Shown here piece after piece: positions 36,403 through 44,840 of a DNA stretch of 64,000 nt (within the stretch, counting starts at the first letter, position 1; the number at the start of each line of letters is the position of its first letter). This DNA is from an uncultured Chlorobiaceae bacterium (GTDB taxonomy: Bacteria; Bacteroidota; Chlorobiia; Chlorobiales; Chlorobiaceae). A program made the translations under genes and the position numbers. The stretch covers positions 41,479 through 105,478 of the forward strand of contig CAIYPU010000079.1 in assembly GCA_903928225.1 (NCBI GenBank). Reading direction: 5' to 3'. The notes under the pieces are model-generated. The model searched no databases. It saw nothing but the letters and a program-made list of their open reading frames with translations, and was not told where the DNA came from.

Positions 36403-37514
36403 CTTACTTTGTCCGTCTTTGACGTCCCCCCGAGTATGCCTCCCCATTCGACAGCAGTGAAACCTTTTCTCTCGAACGCCGGGGTTTCAGGCTCGGCAAG
36501 CTTCACCATAGTTCCAGAAGGAGAAAAATAGAGGATGATCCGCAAAAGGCTTTGCGGAGCTGGCTTGATATGCAGGCCGAGCTGGTCCTCGACGACTTCG
36601 GGACGGATGATCCTGATGATCCAGAATTTCGATGCCGGAAGGTTTTTCATCCAGTAGGCCTTGAAATCCTTCGCCTCCTGCCGGTTGAGGCCGAGCCGAA
36701 CCAGATACGAGTCCATCCATGGCCGGAGCCGGTTTTTTGGCACGCACCATCCTTCCTCAGGCTGGGCGATCGGGTTCGACAGCGCCGCCTCGTAGAAAAG
36801 GTAACGGTACCTTCGGCCTATGCGGCCGCCGGGCTCGACCGTCACGCTCCATTTGCCGGGGTATACCGGTATTGTTTTTACAATACGGCCCTTCGGCCCC
36901 AGCCGGACATCGATTTTCATTTCCTTTTCCGGGTACAGGTAGAGTGCCGGTTTTTTAACAACCTGCATCGAGGCTATATCCTTCAGCTCCCCGCCTTCAA
37001 GGTAGAAGTCCCTACGCTTGTCATAAGCCGGATTTGCAGGAGAATCGGGCATATTGCCAGTCTGGTAGTCCACGACAATCCTTTTCGGTATGAAAAGCCT
37101 CGCTTCTTCCGTATGGAGACTGTTCAGTGTTATATCCTCCCCGAGGGATACCGGGGTGGTCTGTTCGAACCCGTCTCCGCTGCTGTACAGAACGGAGATC
37201 TCATATTCGGACGGCCTGCCCTTGACGTGATGTTCGATGATCGCCGCCAGATCGGGCCTGCCGTCGCCGTTCAGTTCCGTTATTGCACAACCGGCGAGCC
37301 TTGCGCTCAATTCGATCCCGTCAGGTCCTCGTTCGGAAAAAACGCCATCCTTCAGCGTCACCGTCCGGCCGGATACGAGAAGCCTGTAGGCATGATTGCG
37401 CGCCAGGCTCTCAAGTCCATGCCTTTCAGTGGCAACAGGGAGGCGATCTTCACAATATGAAGGACTTGTGGACAACAGAAGAAAAAGGCACGATGCCGCA
37501 ATGGAATATTTCAT
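36399..37514 (-). CDS. Exported hypothetical protein
   Basis: 371 residues with a cleavable-looking signal peptide ([20 protein letters not shown]). The middle has an FG-GAP-like stretch (ITELNGDGRPDLAAIIEHH), suggesting a beta-propeller-type element. The second half contains KPALYLYPEKEMKIDVRL, a pattern (KPxIYLYPE) seen in uncharacterised secreted proteins. It probably acts in the periplasm or on the surface. It is translationally coupled to the downstream hydrolase (4-bp overlap), so the two may serve one process. No function assigned. Confidence 0.78.
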   Translation of the reverse strand: MKYSIAASCLFLLLSTSPSYCEDRLPVATERHGLESLARNHAYRLLVSGRTVTLKDGVFSERGPDGIELSARLAGCAITELNGDGRPDLAAIIEHHVKGRPSEYEISVLYSSGDGFEQTTPVSLGEDITLNSLHTEEARLFIPKRIVVDYQTGNMPDSPANPAYDKRRDFYLEGGELKDIASMQVVKKPALYLYPEKEMKIDVRLGPKGRIVKTIPVYPGKWSVTVEPGGRIGRRYRYLFYEAALSNPIAQPEEGWCVPKNRLRPWMDSYLVRLGLNRQEAKDFKAYWMKNLPASKFWIIRIIRPEVVEDQLGLHIKPAPQSLLRIILYFSPSGTMVKLAEPETPAFERKGFTAVEWGGILGGTSKTDKVR

Positions 37515-37727
37515 AGACGGATTCTTGTTACTGAGTCAATAATACGGTCGCGAATAAATACTGAAGAAATGTTCGTCATAACAAAAATAATCCGGATTCA
37601 TCGCTCCGCTCTCCATGAACAAGGAGTGATTTCAGCATATTCACTGCCACGAATTAACGGATTTAATGTCCGTGATCCTTGAGCGGCAGCAGCCGGATAC
37701 GGAGGGCTCGGAATAACATCGCATTCC

Positions 37728-37813
37728 CTCATGCTGAGCGCAATGACATGTTGTGGAGTATCCATTACCTGACTTGGCTCTTGATGGATTCTTCACTTCG
37801 TTCAGAATGACAA
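37728..37813. repeat. Dispersed inverted repeat, copy 5
   Basis: Arm TCATGCTGAGCGCAATGACA at about 37729 and arm TGGATTCTTCACTTCGTTCA (continuing to GAATGACAAG) at about 37785-37812, in the same order as copy 3. It is the only structure I see in the 550-bp gap 37515-38061 between the exported-protein gene and the MFS gene. Confidence 0.65.
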
Positions 37814-38061
37814 GAATAATACAGAACGACAGCTTCCTGGAGTTTTGTCTGAAAGACAATTGATACCTTTAATAGCAGGATTCCTGATCGTCCTCAAAAA
37901 GGTAATATACAGCAGACACGTCAATCCTGCGGGCGAACACTGAAAAACATCACGACGGTCTGTGAATTACCGCCATTTATCTAACCGGTATTTCATTTTT
38001 CGCAGGATAAGCGTAAATAACCATCGAAAAAAAAAACGAGGTATCCACAAGACCGTTATCC

Positions 38062-39279
38062 ATGCAGTTGCCACCGGACGAAAAAGGAGCTTTCAGGAAA
38101 TTACTCACCTTCCGCGTCACGATCGTGCTCGCTTACCAGGTCATCGCTGTCGTGGCCGGCTGGCACATATACGAGCTGACGCATGATCCGCTGGCCCTCG
38201 GCATGATCGGGCTCGCCGAAGTGATCCCATTCTTCTGCTGCACCCTTTTCGCCGGCCATGCCGTTGACCATTACTCCCGAAGCATGTTCGGCGTTGCCGC
38301 GTCCGTACTGCTCGTCCTCAATTCCCTGCTGCTCGCTGCCGTTTCCGCTGGTATGGTTGCCGGAAACCCGGCCTTATGGATCTATGGCGCCGTGGGATCG
38401 GGAGGGATCGCACGCGCATTTATCGGCCCTTCCTACAACTCGATGTTCGCCCTTATCCTGCCCCGCAGGGAATTCGCGCGTGCCGCGGGAATCGGCAGCT
38501 CGGCCTTCCAGCTCGGCCTCGTGGCCGGACCCGCGCTGGGCGGCCTCATCACAGGCTTTGCAGGCAAAACGCCGGCCTATGCGACCGCTGCCGGCCTGAG
38601 CGCCGCAGCCGCTTTTTCGCTGTTTTCCATCCGCATGAAAGAGCCGCCGCCGAAGGAAAGCGCTCCGATCTTCAGGAGCATCGGCGAAGGGCTGCGGTTC
38701 GTGTTCAGCAACCAGATCGTCCTCGGGGCGCTGTCGCTCGACATGTTCGCCGTGCTTTTCGGCGGGGCCATCTCGATGCTGCCCGCCTTTATCCGGGATG
38801 TGTTCCATTCGGGCCCCGAGATGCTGGGCATCATGCGCGCTGCCCCTGCCGTCGGCGCGATGGCGACCGGGCTCTTCCTGGCACGCAACCCTATCGGCAG
38901 CCATGCCGGGCGCTGGCTTCTCGGCGCCGTTGGAGGGTTCGGGCTCTGCATCATCCTGTTCGCGCTCAGCGGGGACATTATGGCTGCAGGAATCCTGCTC
39001 GTTTTTTCGGGTATCTGCGACGGCGTCTCGGTCGTGATGCGCTCGACCATCATCCAGCTTTCGACGCCCGACGACATGCGCGGACGGGTTTCAGCCATCA
39101 ACGGCATCTTCATAGGCTCTTCCAACGAACTCGGCTCCGTCGAATCGGGCATAGCGGCACGGCTGCTCGGCCTCGTCCCGTCGGTGGTTTTCGGGGGTAT
39201 CATGACGCTCGGCGTCGTTGCGGCAACGACAAGGCTCGCACCCAGGCTGAGGGACCTCGAGCTGCGCGACCTTCAGTGA
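38062..39279 (+). CDS. MFS transporter (drug/siderophore exporter-like)
   Basis: 405 residues with about 12 hydrophobic segments. The MFS loop 2-3 motif appears as FAGHAVDHYSRSMFGVAA, and the two halves are joined by a charged loop (RMKEPPPKESAPIFRSIGEG). The overall layout matches the MFS_3 group (enterobactin exporter-like), which export small molecules by proton exchange. It is monocistronic, so the substrate cannot be guessed. The start ATG at 38062 has no strong ribosome binding site. Confidence 0.88.
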   Translation: MQLPPDEKGAFRKLLTFRVTIVLAYQVIAVVAGWHIYELTHDPLALGMIGLAEVIPFFCCTLFAGHAVDHYSRSMFGVAASVLLVLNSLLLAAVSAGMVAGNPALWIYGAVGSGGIARAFIGPSYNSMFALILPRREFARAAGIGSSAFQLGLVAGPALGGLITGFAGKTPAYATAAGLSAAAAFSLFSIRMKEPPPKESAPIFRSIGEGLRFVFSNQIVLGALSLDMFAVLFGGAISMLPAFIRDVFHSGPEMLGIMRAAPAVGAMATGLFLARNPIGSHAGRWLLGAVGGFGLCIILFALSGDIMAAGILLVFSGICDGVSVVMRSTIIQLSTPDDMRGRVSAINGIFIGSSNELGSVESGIAARLLGLVPSVVFGGIMTLGVVAATTRLAPRLRDLELRDLQ

Positions 39280-39322
39280 GAACCCATTCCGTTTCGGCAA
39301 TAACCTCCACTCTCATGGATAA

Positions 39323-39586
39323 ATGCTTAACTTTCAGCAGGAGGCGCCGACAAGTTTTCTTTATCGGCCCCCTGACAGCGTTCCTGGACGGCAGAGGCTC
39401 TTCAAAAACGTCGGCTATGTGGCGGACGAGAACCTTGGCGATGCGTTCCGGAACGTCATGAAAACAGATGAGGGAACATTCGATTACAAGCTGAACGGGA
39501 AAAAAATCACATCGATTTACCAGAAATCGATCCCGCTCGGATGGTATTTCTTCATCGTCCTTGAAAAAAGAGAAACGGCATTTTGA
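39323..39586 (+). pseudogene. Fragment of a Cache-type sensor domain
   Basis: 87-codon open frame. The C-terminal two thirds (GTFDYKLNGKKITSIYQKSI, then LGWYFFIVLEKRE) match the end of a dCache extracellular sensing domain, where a G-x-F-x-Y-x-x-x-G...LGW-x-F pattern is usual. The rest of a receptor (signal anchor, TM helix, HAMP, output domain) is missing and the frame ends right after the domain. The N-terminal residues do not look related. Best read as the remnant of a decayed chemoreceptor or sensor kinase gene. Confidence 0.55.
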
Positions 39587-39600
39587 TCAAAGTGAAGAGA

Positions 39601-40854
39601 TCATGACTTGCCTGCCGGACCGGGATGGTTTCTTTTCGTCGATTTCCATTCCCACATACCCACATCTTCTCGTATCGAACCGCAGACATCGATTACATAT
39701 TGCAAATCGTCCTTCGACAGGCCGGAATGCAATGAAAAACGCATGAGTGAACGGTTTTTCGGTGTCGCAGGGGCACAGAAAACGGAACCGAACACCTTTC
39801 GGTCTTCGAGAACATCCCGGAGAACTTCCATATTGGATTCCGGTCCGGGTTCGAGGGAGATGATCTGTGATTCGCTGGCAAAAGCATAGCCGAGCTGCCG
39901 GAGCCCACTGCGCAGGAACGAAGCGTTTTCATGCAGCTGTTTCCTGCTCTCATCTCCGTTCATGATCAGGTCAAGTGTCGCCGATAATCCTGCGATCTCA
40001 TGTGGAAGCAGGGATGAACTGAAAATTGCCGGAAAGGAGGTATAGGGAAAGTAGCCGGCGAATCTTTTAGAGCAGAGAATAATACCGGCCCGACCGGCAA
40101 ACGCCTTGGCGAGACTGGACGTGATGAAATGCACTTTTTCCGTAAGACCGAGCGCGGCCACCAGCCCGGCGCCTTGGGGTCCATGGGTGCCGAGGGAGTG
40201 CGATTCATCGATGACGGAAACGCAATCGTATCGGTTGGCAATGTCGATGATGTCCTCTAGCGGCGCCATATCTCCTGTCGTGCTGTATAGAGAATCGGCA
40301 AGAATGATACCCCGCCCGTATTGAGAAACGAGTTTTTCAAGATGGGCCGCGTCGTTGTGCATGAACACATGAAAGGAAGCGCCTGAAACCTTGATGCCTT
40401 CCCAGAGGGACATGTGGGTGAAAAAATCGATATAGACCGGAGTCTTTACGCTGGCAATGGCCTGCATGAGACCGACGTTCGCAGACCAGCCCGACTGACA
40501 GAGGATGGCGCTTTCGAAACCGGTGAAACGGGCAATTCTTGTTTCAAACAGGTCCTTGTCGCTCCCTTCGTGCAGGAATACCGCGGACATCACAGGATCT
40601 TTGTCGGAAAGCGCAAGTTTTTTTATCTGGGCACTGGAAATTTCAGGATGCCTGGAAAGATTGAGATAGTCGTTGCTTTGAAGCATGATCGCACCCTTTC
40701 CGGGGTCTCCTCCGACAACAACAGGTTTGCCGGTCCTGAAGTGTTGCACTGCGGCGTCAAATTCGTTCAGCCGCTCCTCGAGGAAATCGGGAACATGAAG
40801 CGAAAAACGCTCTTTTTCATCTGAATTTATATTTTTTGCATGCAATTCGCTCAT
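39601..40854 (-). CDS. cqsA: CqsA-type alpha-hydroxyketone autoinducer synthase
   Basis: 417-residue PLP-dependent alpha-oxoamine synthase. It matches Vibrio CqsA closely and along the whole length, not just at fold level: [67 protein letters not shown] (Schiff-base Lys at about residue 250), [13 protein letters not shown] and [11 protein letters not shown]. CqsA joins an acyl-CoA with SAM to give an amino-CAI-1 ketone, later converted to the signal CAI-1. An N-terminal extension of about 20 residues is the only notable difference. It is divergent from the CqsS-type receptor gene, which completes the circuit. KBL or serine palmitoyltransferase are the alternatives but fit less well. Confidence 0.9.
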   Translation of the reverse strand: MSELHAKNINSDEKERFSLHVPDFLEERLNEFDAAVQHFRTGKPVVVGGDPGKGAIMLQSNDYLNLSRHPEISSAQIKKLALSDKDPVMSAVFLHEGSDKDLFETRIARFTGFESAILCQSGWSANVGLMQAIASVKTPVYIDFFTHMSLWEGIKVSGASFHVFMHNDAAHLEKLVSQYGRGIILADSLYSTTGDMAPLEDIIDIANRYDCVSVIDESHSLGTHGPQGAGLVAALGLTEKVHFITSSLAKAFAGRAGIILCSKRFAGYFPYTSFPAIFSSSLLPHEIAGLSATLDLIMNGDESRKQLHENASFLRSGLRQLGYAFASESQIISLEPGPESNMEVLRDVLEDRKVFGSVFCAPATPKNRSLMRFSLHSGLSKDDLQYVIDVCGSIREDVGMWEWKSTKRNHPGPAGKS

Positions 40855-41240
40855 CGTACGCCATCTCCAGCCAGCTCAAGAATTCATCTGTTTTTGCAGA
40901 ACGTGTCGAAATAATCATGTTTTCTGCTGCTTTCGCCATAGTCACTTCTATTGGTTTAATTTACAGCGAAAACAATTCACTTCGATTTGATACGAACATA
41001 AATATCATTATCTTAACAAACGCATACATAAAAAAAATGTATTACGTGCGGATTAAACGCATATTCGCTTCAAAATTGCGTTTCAAAAAGGAAACGACAA
41101 AAAACAGTTCCCCTCGGATCATCCGTTAAATCCTCTCAGTCCTTCGGATATCGATCCTTGAAATAGCGCTCCGTCTCATCAGTAAACATATACCGTTCAT
41201 TAAATATATTTTTTTGAGCGGCAGTTCCGGAACAGGTAAT

Positions 41241-41391
41241 GGACACCTCTATTTATTTTAGTGAGAAGCACGAGTGCAAGGCGCAGAGAGCGAAAAAACG
41301 GAGTGTACAAGTGGTACATGAGGATTTCGATCCCGATTCATCGCGACCAACCCGAGCAATAGGGCTTCGGAACAAACAAATAGAAGTACCC
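41241..41391 (+). mobile_element. MITE-like element, copy B (diverged)
   Basis: About 151 bp, aligned throughout with copies A and C but with point changes and a small insertion (GATCCCGATTCATCGCGACC region). Ends GGACACCTCTATTTATT and AACAAATAGAAGTACCC are mutated versions of the terminal inverted repeats. The flanks TAAT and TGAT are a near-duplication. It lies in the 640-bp gap between cqsA and cqsS, about 100 bp before the cqsS start, and is the only structure I recognise there. Confidence 0.8.
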
Positions 41392-41492
41392 TGATGTGAT
41401 GAGTGTGCGATAACCGGTATAATCAGGGTTTACGGCTTTTCGCGCTGTGCGGAAAAATGTTGAACAGATAATGAGTGAACGGAAAGCGAAAC

Positions 41493-44090
41493 ATGAACAA
41501 TGTTTCTTGTGAAAACATGAAGAATGTGTTGCCGATAAAAAAAATCGGCTCACTGGCCAGAGAAATTCTCGACCATGCCGAGCCGAACCTCGGAATAATA
41601 GGGGCTTTCACCACGTTCGGCTACCCTGTCTACTATATCATCTGGACCTATCTGTTTCCCCAGCCTTATGAAAATCTCCCGCTGAGGCTGTTCTGCATGG
41701 TCATCACCGTACCGTGCATGCTCTACAATAAAATTCCGTCAACTTTGAAAAAATACTTCCCTGCTTATTTCTACCTCGCATTTTTTATAGATGTGCCATT
41801 CTTTTTCAACTTCATGTTGCTGCAAAACGAATGCTCCATCATCTGGGTTACCTCGCTTCTCGCCGGGATATTCATGATGGTCCTCATCCTGTCGAACTGG
41901 CTTGTCATAAGTACGATGCTGATAGCCGGCTTTTTTCTTGCATACTTCTCAGTCTTCCTTCTGAACGGAGAAGTTTCATTTTCGAAATTCATCCCGGAAT
42001 GGATCCCGATCATTCTTTTTGCAATAGTCGGAAGCATTTTTGCCAACCATAACCGGCAACTGGCCAACAAAACGAAAATCTCAATCCTCAGAAGCCTCAG
42101 CGGAAGCATCGCACATGAAATGAGAAACCCGCTGAACTCGATAACCGCAGCTCTCGCCTCAGTGCAGTCAAGCCTTCCTGTTAAACCTGACAGGAACAAC
42201 AGGGGGGCAAGCTACAACATCAGCCATACCGGGCTCATGAACATTCATGACGTTATCGAGGAAAGTACCGGCACGCTGACCAAGGCTAACAAAATCATCG
42301 ATTCTATCCTTACGAGCATGCAGGGCAAAGAGGTTTCCATGAAGGATTTCAAGAGGATCGATGCGGGAAAAGCCATAGAAAAAGCGGTCAACAGCTTCCC
42401 TTACATTGATTCTCTCGACAGAAAACTCATCACGATCGATACGAGCCGCGATTTCGACTTTCTCGGTGACCGCGACCTGTTTTATTATGTCCTGTTCAAC
42501 CTGCTGAAAAACTCCCTCTACTACAGAAACAAAGAGGGTTTCAGCATAAACGTGAAATCGGAACAGGGCGTATCGAACAACAGGGTGATTTTCAGGGACA
42601 CCGGCCCCGGCATACCGGCAGCCGATCGGGAACGGGTATTCGAAAGCTTCTACACGTCGAACAAAAAAGGGGGGAACGGATTAGGACTCTCTTTCTGCAG
42701 AAGGGTCATCGATTCTTTCGGGGGGACCATCACCTGCAATTCGAAAGAAGGTGAATGGAGCGAGTTCATCATCACATTCGACCTGTACACCTCAAAAAAA
42801 ACAGGCGAGATCAAAAAGCAGATACTGGCTGACAAGCATATCCTTATCGTCGACGACCATCTCAGCAACCGGCTCCTCATGGCAAAATATCTCTCCGACC
42901 TGAATGTGGCTTTCGATCTGGCCGAAAACGGAAAACATGCGCTCGCACTGCTTTCGGAATCCCGGTATGACCTTGTTTTCATGGATTTCGAAATGCCGGT
43001 CCTTACGGGAGATGAAGCGGTGAAAATCCTGCGCTCGTCGCAGGACATGTGCCCTGACCTGGCTTTTCATTACCTCCAGACACCGGTTATCGGGATAACA
43101 GCCCTCCCGAAAACAGAGGCGCTGGCCAGGGCGGAAAAAAGCGGCATCAACGAGGTGCTTTTCAAACCGGTAAAAAAATCGCAGGTCCATGAGATCATAG
43201 AAAAATATTTCTTCAATGAACAAAAACCACTCGGCATCGACCATGAAGAGCTGCTCAAGGGCAAAAGCATCCTCCTTGTCGACGACAATGAAACCAGCCG
43301 AAAATTCGTGACCCTGCTGCTGAAAAATTACGGATGCCGCATCGAACAGGCAGTCAACGGCAAAGTGGCCCTTGAGGCTATGGGTAAAAATTCATTCGAC
43401 CTCATCCTCATGGATATTGAAATGCCGGTGATGAACGGCATCGAGGCGTCAAAAGCGATCAGGTCCGGTCTCTTTTCAGCTGTGGCTCCCGACGACAGAA
43501 AAATGTCGGTCCCGATCATAGCCCTCACCGGAAATACTGATGAACAGAGCAAAAAAAGAATCAATGCCGCAGGCATCGATTTCATTATCGGCAAACCGGT
43601 ATTCAGGGACGAACTTGTTTCAGTGATCGCCGTCATACTGAAAAGCGGCATTTCGGATAAAAACCGGCAAATACCAGGATCGCCAGCTGAAGAAAGCATG
43701 GACAGGGAAACATTTTTCAGATTCCTGGAAACAGAACCGCTCGTCGATACTTCAATTATCAGCAACCTTGAAAAAATCGGCGGAGAGGAACTCCTGGTCA
43801 ACCTTTTCGAAACATACATTTCCGATACGGAACGCCTGATCATCGAGCTCGAAGCCTTTCATGCCGCAAACGACATGAAAGGCTTCAACTTCATCCTGCA
43901 CACCCTGAAAGGATCTTCTGCCAGTGTGGGCGCGAACAAAATGTTTGTACTTTCAAGGTATATCAACGAATATTGTCCTGAACAGGAAGCCGGTTCCTGC
44001 GCTGAATGCGAAGAACTGCTGAAACGCATCAAAAACATTTTTGCCGAAACAAGGCAATACCTCCAGAACAGCATCCGGCTTTTCGTTTAG
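41493..44090 (+). CDS. cqsS: CqsS-type hybrid sensor histidine kinase (HK-REC-REC-HPt)
   Basis: 865 residues from the ATG at 41493 (GGAAAG is 6 nt upstream; an in-frame GTG lies six codons earlier). The N-terminal six-helix sensor matches Vibrio CqsS: HAEPNLGIIGAFTTFGYPVY, FPQPYENLPLRL and PAYFYLAFFIDVPFFFNFML. Then come the phosphoacceptor His in SIAHEMRNPLNS (about residue 208), the kinase N box NLLKNSLYY, DTGPGIP and GNGLGLSFCRR. Receiver 1 (ILIVDDHLSN, VFMDFEMPVL) and receiver 2 (LLVDDNETSR, ILMDIEMPVMNG) follow, then an HPt domain with FILHTLKGSSASVG. Vibrio CqsS ends after one receiver and uses LuxU; here the whole relay is in one chain. It is the receptor partner of CqsA, and two genes follow closely. 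Confidence 0.9.
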   Translation: MNNVSCENMKNVLPIKKIGSLAREILDHAEPNLGIIGAFTTFGYPVYYIIWTYLFPQPYENLPLRLFCMVITVPCMLYNKIPSTLKKYFPAYFYLAFFIDVPFFFNFMLLQNECSIIWVTSLLAGIFMMVLILSNWLVISTMLIAGFFLAYFSVFLLNGEVSFSKFIPEWIPIILFAIVGSIFANHNRQLANKTKISILRSLSGSIAHEMRNPLNSITAALASVQSSLPVKPDRNNRGASYNISHTGLMNIHDVIEESTGTLTKANKIIDSILTSMQGKEVSMKDFKRIDAGKAIEKAVNSFPYIDSLDRKLITIDTSRDFDFLGDRDLFYYVLFNLLKNSLYYRNKEGFSINVKSEQGVSNNRVIFRDTGPGIPAADRERVFESFYTSNKKGGNGLGLSFCRRVIDSFGGTITCNSKEGEWSEFIITFDLYTSKKTGEIKKQILADKHILIVDDHLSNRLLMAKYLSDLNVAFDLAENGKHALALLSESRYDLVFMDFEMPVLTGDEAVKILRSSQDMCPDLAFHYLQTPVIGITALPKTEALARAEKSGINEVLFKPVKKSQVHEIIEKYFFNEQKPLGIDHEELLKGKSILLVDDNETSRKFVTLLLKNYGCRIEQAVNGKVALEAMGKNSFDLILMDIEMPVMNGIEASKAIRSGLFSAVAPDDRKMSVPIIALTGNTDEQSKKRINAAGIDFIIGKPVFRDELVSVIAVILKSGISDKNRQIPGSPAEESMDRETFFRFLETEPLVDTSIISNLEKIGGEELLVNLFETYISDTERLIIELEAFHAANDMKGFNFILHTLKGSSASVGANKMFVLSRYINEYCPEQEAGSCAECEELLKRIKNIFAETRQYLQNSIRLFV

Positions 44091-44122
44091 CAGCATTACT
44101 ATGAACATCCGGAAAAATCAGT

Positions 44123-44839
44123 ATGCCACACCCCCTCCTCATTGTCAGAAACATATCCAGGGAAGGCCCCGGACTTCTCGAAACCGTGCTCACCCGTCAC
44201 GGCATCGGCACTGAGCAGGTGGACCTCACGAAAGGCGAAGCCTTCCCGGACCCCTGCAGCTTCAAGGCGGTCGTCGTGCTTGGAGGACCGTCGAGCGCCA
44301 ACGACGAAACCCCGGAGATGCAGGAAGAGCTCCGGCAGATCGGGACCATCATAGAGCAGGAAATCCCCTGCCTCGGCATATGCCTCGGCATGCAGGCGCT
44401 TGTGAAAGCCAGCGGGGGCAATGTTGTGAAATCACCGGTCAGGGAGATCGGGTTTTATGGGCCTGACGGCGATCCGTTCCGGGTGGACCTGACGGACGCA
44501 GGTATGAAAGATCCGCTCTTTGCAGGACTTGGAAGCAGTTTCCGGGTTTTCCAGCTTCACGGAGAAACCGTAGAACCGCCAGCCGGAAATACGGAAATCC
44601 TCGGAATCGGCCAATACTGCCCAATGCAGGCGGTTCGGACCGGAAGCAAAGCCTACGGGTTGCAATGCCATTTCGAACTCACCCCTGAACTGTTCGCCAG
44701 CTGGCTCCCTGTAGATGAAGACCTGAAAACCATGGACCAGGCCCTGCTGCTCAGTCAGTTCGAGGAAATCCGTGAAGAATATACGCAAACCGGGCTCCGG
44801 CTCATGGAAAACTTCCTCCGCATCGCAGGAATTGCCTGA
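44123..44839 (+). CDS. Class I glutamine amidotransferase-like protein
   Basis: 238-residue GATase1-fold protein. The nucleophile elbow is LGICLGMQALVKASGG (catalytic Cys), and the His/Glu pair is in GLQCHFELTPE, so the triad looks complete. Such stand-alone domains resemble the GMP synthase glutaminase part or YfeJ-type proteins; the ammonia acceptor is unknown. It begins 32 bp after the cqsS-type gene and ends 1 nt before the photolyase start, so all three are probably one transcript. Confidence 0.87.
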   Translation: MPHPLLIVRNISREGPGLLETVLTRHGIGTEQVDLTKGEAFPDPCSFKAVVVLGGPSSANDETPEMQEELRQIGTIIEQEIPCLGICLGMQALVKASGGNVVKSPVREIGFYGPDGDPFRVDLTDAGMKDPLFAGLGSSFRVFQLHGETVEPPAGNTEILGIGQYCPMQAVRTGSKAYGLQCHFELTPELFASWLPVDEDLKTMDQALLLSQFEEIREEYTQTGLRLMENFLRIAGIA

Positions 44840-44840
44840 A

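Noticed and set aside
36552..37460. 302-codon plus-strand frame
   Set aside because: Antisense to the exported KPALYLYPE protein, which has a signal peptide and a coupled neighbour.
38376..39461. 361-codon plus-strand frame overlapping the MFS gene
   Set aside because: Arg-rich out-of-frame shadow; the MFS frame has clear TM helices.
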